This document shows positions 18,426 through 28,432 of a stretch of DNA of 64,000 nucleotides, piece by piece; the stretch's first letter is position 1; every line of letters begins with the position of its first letter. A model generated the notes under the pieces. It made no database searches and was not told where the DNA came from. It saw nothing but the letters and a program-made list of their open reading frames with translations. Source of the stretch: an uncultured Prevotellaceae bacterium (GTDB taxonomy: Bacteria > Bacteroidota > Bacteroidia > Bacteroidales > Bacteroidaceae); assembly GCA_902774815.1 (NCBI GenBank), contig CACYJV010000011.1, forward strand, positions 62,001-126,000. Direction: 5' to 3'. A program made the position numbers and the translations under genes.

Positions 18426-18659
18426 ATGAAAATAAAGGTACGCATAAAGCATTTAAAAATAAAAAAATGCTTTGGACAAGAATTTATTGATTCTCAGTTA
18501 AAAGGAATCGATAAATATGATAAATGTGATTTAATATGGTCACATACTTTCAAGATGCCAAACTTGTCTTTGTTCTTGCTGGAAAATAATGAAATCGTTG
18601 AAAAAAAATATTTCATTTATCATTATGTCCGGAGAACGTTGTACTATTGTCGTAACTGA
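18426..18659 (+). CDS. Small AT-rich open frame, uncertain
   Basis: A 77-codon frame rich in Lys, Ile and Tyr (IKVRIKHLKIKKCFGQ, FIYHYVRRTLYYC). Its base composition is much more AT-rich than that of neighbouring genes, and the last codons and stop lie in the first unit of a 22-bp repeat array. No promoter box, signal peptide or known motif is visible. It may be a small gene of foreign origin, a decayed fragment or chance. I list it because it is the only plausible frame in this 358-bp spacer. Confidence 0.25.
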   Translation: MKIKVRIKHLKIKKCFGQEFIDSQLKGIDKYDKCDLIWSHTFKMPNLSLFLLENNEIVEKKYFIYHYVRRTLYYCRN

Positions 18660-18737
18660 TAAAACGTCTATCGTAACTGATAAAGCATCTGTTGTAACAA
18701 AAAAAGCATAGCCTTGCCGAAGCGAAGCTATGCTTTT
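18650..18737 (+). repeat. 22-bp-period degenerate array 2, ending in a hairpin
   Basis: Three to four units (CGTAACTGATAAAACG, CGTAACTGATAAAGCATC, then GTAAC plus AAAGCATAGC) at 21-22 bp steps. The last part forms a stem: AAAAGCATAGC (18702-18712) against GCTATGCTTTT (18727-18737). The stem can serve as a terminator for both convergent neighbours. Confidence 0.65.
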
Positions 18738-18760
18738 ATGTTTGTTGATGTGAGTCGCGA

Positions 18761-20659
18761 CTACTCTTTGCGTTCCTTTTCCTTGATATAGCCGTGGCGG
18801 TAGGCGTAGAGCAGATGCTGCAAGTCGCGAATCTGTCGGCTCAAGTCACGGCCTTTATCTGTATCGGCCACCAACATGCGATGGTTAGCCATCTCCACGA
18901 TCTGCCGCGTTGACTTGATGTCGGTGCCACGACGGATGGCATCGGTAACGCTCAGGAAAGGCTCGTGCTGAACCAGTTCGAAACCGCGGCTGTGGTAGAC
19001 GAGCGTGTAGCCTGCTATGCCCGTCGTCTTGTGGTAGGCTTGTGAGAAGCCACCGTCGATGACCATCAGCCTACCGTCGGCCTTAATGGGGTTCTCGCCC
19101 TCGGCTGCATGTACGGGCACGTGGCCATTGATGATGTGGCGAGGCTCGTCGCTGATGCCGAATGCGTCCATGATGTGTTCCATCACTTCACGTTCGTCGC
19201 GCAGACGGAAGTAGTTGCCTTTCTCTTCTTTCCACGTATCGCGGTCGCTCAGGAAGTAGCGCTCGTAGGTAGCCATCTTCGACTTGTCGAACAACGGGCT
19301 GTTAGGTCCGCACCACAGATAGAGGAAGAAGTCGATGGCAGACTGGCGTTCCTGTCGGTCGCCATCAGGCTGGAAGGCAGTCCGTATGGCAGTCTCGATG
19401 TTTTCGAACAGCTCCTTGCCAGCGCCCATGTCGAGCACTTCGCGCAGCGTTCCATCGTTGTTCAGGGGTATTGAGGCGTGGAACATGAGGTTGCCGTTGC
19501 AGATGTTGTACATCGAACCATGCCTGAGCAGCAGTCGCATGTGGCTCTGCAGCTTCTCGCTGACGCGGAACGAGTGGTGGAGTTTCTTCATGAGTTCGCG
19601 CTCTTCGGGGCTGATCTCCAACGAGAAGCCCGTCGAATAGAGCTCTGCGCGCTCCTGCATTTGCCATTCAGGATGGCGTCGGTAGGTTTCGGCCTCGAAC
19701 TTGAATTGCAGGATGCTGATGGCCTTGTGCATCTGAGCCATCAGCCTGCTCGTCTTCTCGTCAAGTTCGCGTGCGCCTCCGCTGGTGATGGGGGCAAAGC
19801 CTGTACATTCGTCGTCGTCATATTGTTCCATGGCCCACGTTGCCAGCGGCAGCAGACTGATGCCATAGCCATCCTCCAGCGTGCGCATGTTGGCATAGCG
19901 CAGCGACAGCCTGATGACGTTGCAGATGCATGCGTCGTTGCCAGCTGCCGCTCCCATCCACAGGATGTCGTGGTTTCCCCACGTGATGTCCCATTTGTGG
20001 TACTGGGCCAGCGTGTCGAGAATGATGTGGGCACCCGTTCCGCGGTCGAAGATGTCGCCGAGGATGTGCAGCTGGTCGATGGCCAGACGCTGAATGACTC
20101 CCGCGATGGCACAGATGAAGTCGTCGGCACGTCCTGTGGAGATGATGGTGGAGATGATCACGTTCACGTAGGCAGCCTTGTTGTGGTCGTCGGTGCTTTC
20201 GTGGAGCAGCTCCTCGATGATGTAGGCGAAGTCCTCGGGCAGGGCCTTGCGCACTTTCGAGCGGGTGTACTTGCTCGAGACATCGCGGCAGACGCTCACC
20301 AGCTGGTGGATCGTGATGTGATACCAGTCGTTGATGTTGTCCTCCTGAGCCTTCACCAGCTGGATCTTCTGCTCAGGGTAGTAGATGAGGGTGCAGAGTT
20401 CGCGCTTCTCGTTCTCGCGGAGCGTGTTGCCAAAGATGTCGTTCACCTTTCGCTTGATGTTGCCCGATGCATTCTTCAGCACGTGCTGGAAAGCCTTGTA
20501 CTCTCCGTGCAGGTCGGCCAGGAAATGCTCGGTGCCCTTGGGCAGGTTGAGTATGGCCTGCAGGTTGATGATTTCCGTCGATGCCTCGGCAATCGTGGGA
20601 AAACGCTGCGAAAGCAGCTGCAGGTAGCGAAGGTCGCGTTTGATGTCGTTCTTCCTCAT
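18761..20659 (-). CDS. fbp: Fructose-1,6-bisphosphatase class III
   Basis: 632 residues. The calcineurin-like metallophosphatase signature is complete: FLADLHGEYKAFQHV, LGDIFDRGTGAH, WGNHDILWMGAA and, near the C terminus, HIINGHVPVHAAEGENP. This matches FBPase class 3, which removes the 1-phosphate of fructose 1,6-bisphosphate in gluconeogenesis, in place of the class I enzyme. The ATG lies 37 bp after the dnaJ stop codon on the same strand, so it may be read through from the chaperone genes. Length is normal for the family. Confidence 0.95.
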   Translation of the reverse strand: MRKNDIKRDLRYLQLLSQRFPTIAEASTEIINLQAILNLPKGTEHFLADLHGEYKAFQHVLKNASGNIKRKVNDIFGNTLRENEKRELCTLIYYPEQKIQLVKAQEDNINDWYHITIHQLVSVCRDVSSKYTRSKVRKALPEDFAYIIEELLHESTDDHNKAAYVNVIISTIISTGRADDFICAIAGVIQRLAIDQLHILGDIFDRGTGAHIILDTLAQYHKWDITWGNHDILWMGAAAGNDACICNVIRLSLRYANMRTLEDGYGISLLPLATWAMEQYDDDECTGFAPITSGGARELDEKTSRLMAQMHKAISILQFKFEAETYRRHPEWQMQERAELYSTGFSLEISPEERELMKKLHHSFRVSEKLQSHMRLLLRHGSMYNICNGNLMFHASIPLNNDGTLREVLDMGAGKELFENIETAIRTAFQPDGDRQERQSAIDFFLYLWCGPNSPLFDKSKMATYERYFLSDRDTWKEEKGNYFRLRDEREVMEHIMDAFGISDEPRHIINGHVPVHAAEGENPIKADGRLMVIDGGFSQAYHKTTGIAGYTLVYHSRGFELVQHEPFLSVTDAIRRGTDIKSTRQIVEMANHRMLVADTDKGRDLSRQIRDLQHLLYAYRHGYIKEKERKE

Positions 20660-20696
20660 CGTCGTGGTTTGTTAGGGGTGGTACAGGCTGAAGGCC

Positions 20697-21881
20697 TTAT
20701 GAGAAGTAGTTCTTGAACTTGTTGAAGATGGAGCGCTTCGTGGCACTATCGCCTTGGAAATTGTCGCTGTTGCGCATTTGCTCCAGTGCTTGACGCTCGT
20801 TGCGGTCGAGTGTCTTAGGCACATAGACGCTGATGTTGACGACGAGGTCGCCCTTGCCGTTGCCATAGCCTTGAACAGCAGGCAGTCCCTTTTCGCGTAG
20901 GCGCAAGGTCTTGCCGGGTTGCGTGCCTGGTTCTATCTTCACGCGCACCTTCTTGCCGTCGATGGTGGGAATCTCGACGTCGCCACCCAGGGCAGCTGTC
21001 GGGAAGTCGAGCAGAAGGTTGTAGATGACGTCCTGCCCGTCGCGGATGAAGGTATCGTTGGGTTCCTCCTCGATGAACACCTGTATGTTGCCGCTGACGC
21101 CGTTGTGAGGACCGGCATTACCCTTGCCTGGCACATTCACCACCATGCCTTGGGCAACACCTGCGGGGATAGTGATGTCGACGACTTCCTCGCCTTTCAT
21201 GACGCCAGTTCCGCCACAATGGCGGCACTTGTTCTTGATGATGCTTCCTTCGCCGTGGCAGGTGGGGCACTCGCTCTGCGTTTGCATCATGCCCAGCAGC
21301 GAACGTACCGTACGAACGGTGTAGCCCTGTCCGTGGCAGGTGGGGCAGGTCTCGCTGCCGCTGCCGCCCTGAGCACCGCTGCCATGGCAATGCTGGCAGA
21401 CCACGTCTTTCTTCAGCTTGAACTTCTTGGTGGTGCCTGTGGCCACTTCTTGCAGCGAAAGGCGCACCTTCAGCCGCAGGTCGGAGCCGCGGTATTGCTT
21501 CTTGCCGCCGCTGCTGGAACCTCCGAAGCCTCCAAATCCTCCGAAGCCACTGCCTCCGAAGCCGCCACGGCCGCCAAATACGTCGCCAAACATGGAGAAG
21601 ATGTCGTCCATGGAGAATCCGCCTCCTGAGCTGAATCCTCCGAACCCTCCGCCCATGTTGGGTCCATCGAAGCCGAACTGGTCGTATTGCTGGCGTTTCT
21701 CCTTGTCGCTCAGCACGCTGTAGGCTTCGGCTGCCTCCTTGAACTTCTCCTCGGCTTCCTTGTTGCCGGGGTTACGGTCAGGGTGGTATTTAATGGCTAT
21801 CTTTCGGTAAGCCTTCTTGATTTCATCATCAGTAGCTTGCTTACCGACGCCCAGCACTTCATAATAATCTCTCTTTGCCAT
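20697..21881 (-). CDS. dnaJ: Chaperone DnaJ
   Basis: 394 residues with the complete type I plan: J domain with HPD at 33-35, a long Gly/Phe linker (about 75-130, with FGGFGG blocks), four zinc repeats ([32 protein letters not shown]) and the C-terminal substrate domain. It stimulates DnaK ATPase and delivers unfolded clients. It follows grpE by 140 bp; dnaK is not in the window. The spacer before it holds two tandem copies of a 25-bp sequence. Confidence 0.97.
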   Translation of the reverse strand: MAKRDYYEVLGVGKQATDDEIKKAYRKIAIKYHPDRNPGNKEAEEKFKEAAEAYSVLSDKEKRQQYDQFGFDGPNMGGGFGGFSSGGGFSMDDIFSMFGDVFGGRGGFGGSGFGGFGGFGGSSSGGKKQYRGSDLRLKVRLSLQEVATGTTKKFKLKKDVVCQHCHGSGAQGGSGSETCPTCHGQGYTVRTVRSLLGMMQTQSECPTCHGEGSIIKNKCRHCGGTGVMKGEEVVDITIPAGVAQGMVVNVPGKGNAGPHNGVSGNIQVFIEEEPNDTFIRDGQDVIYNLLLDFPTAALGGDVEIPTIDGKKVRVKIEPGTQPGKTLRLREKGLPAVQGYGNGKGDLVVNISVYVPKTLDRNERQALEQMRNSDNFQGDSATKRSIFNKFKNYFS

Positions 21882-21968
21882 ATTGTTTTTGGAAGTTAAT
21901 GAAGTTAAGGAAGATAAAGAAGTGAAAGGACGAAACCTTTATTTCTCAACTCTTCCGAACTCTTGACC

Positions 21969-22018
21969 TTTGAACGTCCGCAGGCCCTTGAACTTTGAAT
22001 GTCCGCAGGCCCTTGAAC
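21969..22018. repeat. Two tandem 25-bp units between grpE and dnaJ
   Basis: TTTGAACGTCCGCAGGCCC and TTTGAATGTCCGCAGGCCC recur at 21969 and 21994, each followed by TTGAA, differing at one base. The copy count of two and lack of a palindrome give no clue to function. Confidence 0.7.
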
Positions 22019-22021
22019 CTT

Positions 22022-22672
22022 CTATTGTCCCACGGCCACCTTGGCATGACGGATGACCTTGTCGTTGAGCATGTAGCCCGTCTGGACGCAGTCGATGACC
22101 TTGCCTTTCTTATCGTCGCCCATGCCAGGCACCATGGCGATGGCCTCGTGGTAGTCTACGTCGAAGTCTTTGTCGTCGGTGTCTATTTTCTTCACGCCAA
22201 GGCCTTCGAGTGTCTTGACGAATTTCTTGAAGATAAGGTCCATGCCCTCCTTGATGGCGGCAGGGTCGTCGGTGTGGGTGTCGGCCAAGGCACGCTCGAA
22301 GTCGTCGAGGACTGGCAAAATGGCAGTAATGGTCTTCTCGCCGCCATTCAGTATCAGTTCGGCCTTTTCCTTGAGTGTGCGTTTCTTGTAGTTTTCAAAT
22401 TCAGCAATGGTGCGCAGCAACTGGTCCTTGAGCTTGGCTATCTCGTCGAGAGCCGTGTCCAGCGGGTCCTTCTGTTCCACCTCGACGGTGACGTCGTCCG
22501 TGGCAGCATCTTCGGAGCCTTCCTCGGCCACCTGCACATCTTGTTCTTGCTGTTCTTCCTCCTTTTCGTTGTTGGCAGCCTGAGCCTTGTCGAGTTCTTC
22601 CTGGCTGCCGTCTTCAATATTGATATTCTTTTCTTCCATAGTGTTACGTTTATTGATTCTAAACAACCTCAT
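22022..22672 (-). CDS. grpE: Nucleotide exchange factor GrpE
   Basis: 216 residues. An acidic, Glu/Gln-rich N-terminal tail (about 1-65, with QEELDKAQAANNEKEEEQQEQ) precedes the long helix (DEIAKLKDQLLRTIAEFENYKKRTLKEK) and the C-terminal beta domain with VDYHEAIAMVPG and GYMLNDKVIRHAKVAVGQ, which are GrpE signatures. GrpE drives ADP release from DnaK. It starts 48 bp after the ABC-F stop codon and is followed by dnaJ; no heat-shock operator such as CIRCE is visible upstream. Confidence 0.95.
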   Translation of the reverse strand: MRLFRINKRNTMEEKNINIEDGSQEELDKAQAANNEKEEEQQEQDVQVAEEGSEDAATDDVTVEVEQKDPLDTALDEIAKLKDQLLRTIAEFENYKKRTLKEKAELILNGGEKTITAILPVLDDFERALADTHTDDPAAIKEGMDLIFKKFVKTLEGLGVKKIDTDDKDFDVDYHEAIAMVPGMGDDKKGKVIDCVQTGYMLNDKVIRHAKVAVGQ

Positions 22673-22720
22673 ACAAAATCCGTGCCAGTCTGTTTGCTTT
22701 GTCTTGTTCGTTGTTCTGGC

Positions 22721-25360
<2,640 letters not shown>

Positions 25361-25380
25361 GGCAGGGGCCGTGTCCACGT

Positions 25381-25407
25381 GTAGGGGCAGACTCCTGTGT
25401 CTGCCCG
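25381..25407 (+). repeat. Single REP-like palindrome after the RluA-type gene
   Basis: GTAGGGGCAGAC plus TCCT plus GTGTCTGCCCG, nearly identical to the copies at 11533 and 48410-48436. The stem is 8 bp and lies 20 bp past the stop codon, so it can also act as an mRNA hairpin. Confidence 0.7.
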
Positions 25408-25439
25408 AATGAATAACTCTTTTAACTCCTTAAATAACG

Positions 25440-25607
25440 ATGTTGAACGACGATTTTATGCTCTATGCCCTGGCGCTTGTTGCCCTGGTCATAGGTGTGC
25501 TGATCATTAAGAAGGTAGCCAGCTGTCTCATCAAGATAGTTGTCTTGCTGGTGTTGCTGGCCATTGCCGGCTTCATCTACTACACCCAATTCTACGCTGG
25601 CGCATAG
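25440..25607 (+). CDS. Very small two-helix membrane protein
   Basis: A 55-codon frame from ATG 25440 to TAG 25605-25607. The product starts LNDDFMLYALAL and has two hydrophobic segments (ALALVALVIGVLII and IVVLLVLLAIAGFIYY) joined by KKVASCLIK, then a short tail TQFYAGA. Base use is like that of neighbouring genes, and the run of hydrophobic codons without stops is hard to explain by chance. Function unknown. A helix pair of this size could be a membrane regulator or subunit. It starts 80 bp after the RluA-type gene and may be co-transcribed with it. Confidence 0.6.
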   Translation: MLNDDFMLYALALVALVIGVLIIKKVASCLIKIVVLLVLLAIAGFIYYTQFYAGA

Positions 25608-25650
25608 CCGAGTCTTTTGGGGGTGGCTTGTATTCCTTTTCGGGTGGAGA

Positions 25651-25851
25651 GAAAACGTTGCTCTTTGCCCCACGAAGTATAGCTCTTTTCACTCCAAAGC
25701 TATGCTCTTATCCTCCATAAAACGCCGCTCCGCCACCTGAAAAGCATAGCTCCGCTGCCTGTAAAGCACTGCTCTGCTGCCAGAAAAGCACCGCCCTGAC
25801 GCCTTGACACCACCGCTCTGCCGGCACTCTACCACTGCCCCGAGGGCTCAA
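25651..25851 (+). repeat. 22-bp-period degenerate array 3
   Basis: Unit starts at about 25652, 25674, 25696, 25719, 25741, 25763, 25785, 25807 and 25829, a step of 22 or 23 bp. Typical units: AAAGCTATGCTCTTATCC, AAAGCATAGCTCCGCTGCC, AAAGCACTGCTCTGCTGCC. This copy is more GC-rich than array 1. From 25852 to 26175 I see no feature. Confidence 0.75.
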
Positions 25852-26181
25852 TGGCGTAATTCCGCAGGAGCAAGACACCTCTTCATTTGGCTTAACAGCG
25901 GGCCCCGTAGGTACGAAGGCTTGGTTTCGTCGACGTTGTGCATACCTGCATCAGCCTCGCCCTGTCTTCTCCGGGCACTATGTACAGAAAGTCAAAGATC
26001 GCGCGGCACTCTTCTGCCATCTTGTTTCGAGCTCGTTTTTGTCACGGCCACCGGTTCTGCCATGACTCGCAAATCGAAGGCTTTCATTTCCCCTCATTGC
26101 TACCGCAAAGTTACAAAATAATCCACACACTACCAAATATTTACGCAAAAAAGTTTCAAGTATTTCTTGAAGTAATATTAC

Positions 26182-26462
26182 ACTTCGTGACATGAGAAAG
26201 TGGGAAAGTGGGAAAGTGGACATTTAGCTATTTTTGCAACAAGGGAAGTGAGAAAGTGGGCAAGTGGGCAAATGGACATTTAGCTATTTTGGGAACAAGG
26301 AAAGTGGACTTTTCTTAGTAAAAGTTTTTAATTATAATAAAATAATAATATATATAATAATAAATAATAATAGTATAATTATTCATTCTTATGTCTTCTT
26401 CTGTCCGAAAAATCAACCTCAAAACATCTAAATGTCCACTTGCCCACCCACTTTCTCCATGT
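26182..26462. repeat. 8-bp tandem arms around an AT-rich core
   Basis: Two direct copies of GAGAAAGTGGG-containing arms lie at 26182-26230 and 26250-26283; each has tandem GAAAGTGG-like 8-mers ending in ACATTTAG. An inverse copy is at 26428-26457. Between them is about 100 bp of nearly pure A and T (26320-26395). A further single copy on the plus strand is at 28311-28336. Confidence 0.7.
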
Positions 26463-26532
26463 TTATTGATGAAGGAAATAGAAGAAGATGTTTTTTTTCT
26501 GCAAATCAAGAGCTTGTTTCAATTATAATTTG

Positions 26533-26605
26533 TATGTTTGCAGAAAAGAGAAACACGTCCATGAAAAGCGAAGTCTATAAGAGGCAGAAGCCGTTTGCAG
26601 GATAG
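26533..26605 (+). other. Promoter-like box with a 14-codon frame
   Basis: TATGTTTG (26533-26540) is followed by ATG at 26561 and a frame of 14 codons to TAG at 26603-26605 (KSEVYKRQKPFAG after the Met). It may be a gene remnant, a leader or chance. Confidence 0.25.
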
Positions 26606-26630
26606 CTCTTTTATATAAATAAAGTGCAAT

Positions 26631-27005
26631 TTACTTGGCAATTGCATATCCTATGGCAACTGCTGCTATCCCCAGGAATACACTTCCTGTTGCATAAAGC
26701 AAGAATAGAAGACAATTGTTGGCTTGTAGTAAGGCCAGGCTCTCTTTTGAGAATGTAGAGAATGTTGTAAAACCACCACAAAAACCTACCATCAGGAATA
26801 GTGAAAATGTAGGAGCCAGACTCTCTAATCGGCTCGTCACACCCCATAGAATTCCAATAAGCAGGCAGCCTACGATATTAGCGGTAAATGTTCCCCATGG
26901 GAAACTATTGTTAGCAAGAGGCATTAGGAGTGATATGAGGTATCGACAGATTCCTCCTATGCCACTTCCTATTCCAACTAAAACAAGATCTCTAATCATT
27001 TGCAT
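26631..27005 (-). CDS. crcB: Fluoride ion channel CrcB/FluC
   Basis: About 124 residues from the ATG at 27005 (or two codons later). Four membrane helices carry the family signatures GSGIGGICRYLIS, PWGTFTANIVGCLLIGIL and GFCGGFTTFSTFSKES, the last holding the Phe and Ser/Thr residues that line the fluoride path. FluC works as a dual-topology dimer that lets fluoride leave the cell. The promoter at 27035-27066 rules out a longer frame to 27065. I see no fluoride riboswitch upstream. Confidence 0.93.
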   Translation of the reverse strand: MQMIRDLVLVGIGSGIGGICRYLISLLMPLANNSFPWGTFTANIVGCLLIGILWGVTSRLESLAPTFSLFLMVGFCGGFTTFSTFSKESLALLQANNCLLFLLYATGSVFLGIAAVAIGYAIAK

Positions 27006-27034
27006 AATTCCGTTTGGCAGTCTGTTTATGTTTG

Positions 27035-27066
27035 CAAAAGTAGATAATAAAATCAACAAATGCAAA
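27035..27066 (-). promoter_or_regulatory. crcB promoter
   Basis: Minus-strand TTTG (plus 27063-27066), exactly 20 bp, then TACTTTTG (plus 27035-27042). This leaves about 25 nt before the start codon. Confidence 0.75.
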
Positions 27067-27178
27067 TCTTTTGAAGATAAATAAAGTTAGGGAACAACAT
27101 AGCCTTAAATTAAGGTATGTCCTGACAAAGAAAAAAACTGATAGCATGCTCGCTTTGAAGCGTTTTTTCATTTATGTT

Positions 27179-27443
27179 TGGAATAATATAGCAGATGGCA
27201 CAAAGATGGCACACAGACGCCCCAAAGGGGCCACATCTATTAGCCCAGGGCAACGCCCTGGGTGGGATGCAACACCCCATCGTCGCCCCGTCAGGGCAAA
27301 AACCTTTCAGTACACGTTTGGTGATTCTGCCCCTGCAGGGCGCAATTTCCTCTTGTGATGCTCTGCCCAGGGCGGTGCCCTGGGCTGTGTGGTCGTGGCC
27401 TTGCAGGCCGATTTTGTGTTGTGCCGACAGCTATGTTATTCCA
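27179..27443. mobile_element. Non-autonomous element (MITE-like) with terminal inverted repeats, copy A
   Basis: Ends are inverse repeats: TGGAATAATATAGC at 27179-27192, and at 27430-27443 the inverse of TGGAATAACATAGC; the match continues into GGCACAA. The interior has palindromes (CCCAGGGCAACGCCCTGGG near 27245, CCCAGGGCGGTGCCCTGGG near 27367) and no coding frame. The 15-bp sequence CATTTATGTTTGGAA occurs at both edges (27169-27183 and 27442-27456), which looks like a target duplication. A second, inverted copy is at 53826-54006. Confidence 0.7.
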
Positions 27444-27449
27444 TTTATG

Positions 27450-27481
27450 TTTGGAAGTATTAGGATAATTCGTTATCTTTG
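27450..27481 (+). promoter_or_regulatory. Promoter for the M50 protease gene, next to the element
   Basis: TTTG (27450-27453), 20 bp, TATCTTTG (27474-27481). The TTTG lies in the duplicated 15-mer at the right edge of the element, so the insertion kept the -33 box. Confidence 0.75.
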
Positions 27482-27524
27482 CAGGCAAAATAGTAACACA
27501 CGCAAATTGTCAAATTGAGAAACG

Positions 27525-28289
27525 ATGAAGGGAAATGGGTTTTCGTTCAATCTGCTGAACTTTGTACTGGGTGTGGCGTTCTGTGTATGGATAGCTGACG
27601 GGAGCAGCCTGTTCACCGACGACTGGGGCTTCTATCTCTATCTGTGCGTTGCCGTGGTCATTCATGAACTGGGCCATGTCGTCATGGGCAAGTCCTTCGG
27701 CTGCTTCATCAAGGAGATGCAGGTGTTCTTCCTCGCGTTTGTGAGCTACAAGCCGAAGCGTGTGGCGGGAGGCAGTTCGTGGCGCGACATCAAGTGGAGC
27801 CTGGGCGTGCTGCCTCTGGGCGGCGTCACGGTGTTCAAGTCGCGGGCGACGTTCGATGCCGCCGAAGTGGATGGCATGGCAGCGGGCAATTGGAACATCG
27901 GGGTGGATGCGGCCAAGTCGCCTTATATCGAGGACAAGCCTGCGTGGCAGCGTCTGCTGATTTCTGCTGCCGGGGTGCTGGCCAACCTGGCCACGTTCCT
28001 GCTTCTGTATGTTGTCCTGCCGCACTTGCCCTTCGAGTGGTACGACTTCCTGCGCCCGCTGGCGGTGTTGTCGCTTCTGCTGGCGGTGCTGAACATCCTG
28101 CCCGTCTATCCGCTCGACGGTGGGTCGATTGTGTTTGCGCTCTACGAGATGATAACGGGAAAGAGCCCTTCGCCTGCGTTCACGAAGGCTTGCAGCTGGA
28201 TAGGCTTCGCCTTTATTGTCCTGTTCTTCTGGGTGTTCCCTGAGTGGTTGAACGGCATCTTGCGCAGCGTGTTCAGCTTGTTCTTCTGA
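27525..28289 (+). CDS. M50 (site-2 protease-like) membrane metalloprotease
   Basis: 254 residues with about five hydrophobic segments. The zinc motif HELGH is at 47-51 and the third-ligand motif appears as ILPVYPLDGG near residue 200, the pattern of M50 peptidases that cut substrates within the membrane. The middle region (DIKWSLGVLPLGGVTVFKSRATFDAAE) fits the loop between the two catalytic helices. There is no PDZ domain. Possible substrates are anti-sigma factors or signal peptides, unknown here. The gene is alone, with its promoter directly after a MITE-like insertion. Confidence 0.85.
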   Translation: MKGNGFSFNLLNFVLGVAFCVWIADGSSLFTDDWGFYLYLCVAVVIHELGHVVMGKSFGCFIKEMQVFFLAFVSYKPKRVAGGSSWRDIKWSLGVLPLGGVTVFKSRATFDAAEVDGMAAGNWNIGVDAAKSPYIEDKPAWQRLLISAAGVLANLATFLLLYVVLPHLPFEWYDFLRPLAVLSLLLAVLNILPVYPLDGGSIVFALYEMITGKSPSPAFTKACSWIGFAFIVLFFWVFPEWLNGILRSVFSLFF

Positions 28290-28359
28290 GGTGGCAACGT
28301 CATTGACATGGAGAAAGTGGGCAAGTGGACATTTAGATGTTTTTAGCTGACAAATAAAG

Positions 28360-28390
28360 AAGGCAGGTCTCCGTGTGGGACCTGCCTTTT
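28360..28390. terminator. Bidirectional terminator between M50 gene and helicase gene
   Basis: AAGGCAGGTC (28360-28369) pairs with GACCTGCCTT (28379-28388), then TT on the plus strand and A-rich sequence on the other side. Confidence 0.8.
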
Positions 28391-28432
28391 AGTTGCTTTA
28401 CGAGGCTGAAAGAACCGTGATGTCTTCATCGC

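Noticed and set aside
27066..27178. Fluoride riboswitch before crcB
   Set aside because: I could not find the conserved crcB-motif stems. The region upstream of the crcB promoter is AT-rich and would not be transcribed in the crcB mRNA.
27169..27456. Complete insertion sequence
   Set aside because: At about 265 bp with no transposase frame it can only be a non-autonomous element.
27195..27518. Short coding frames inside the MITE-like element
   Set aside because: They come from the palindromic GC-rich blocks and read similarly in several frames; no known domain appears.
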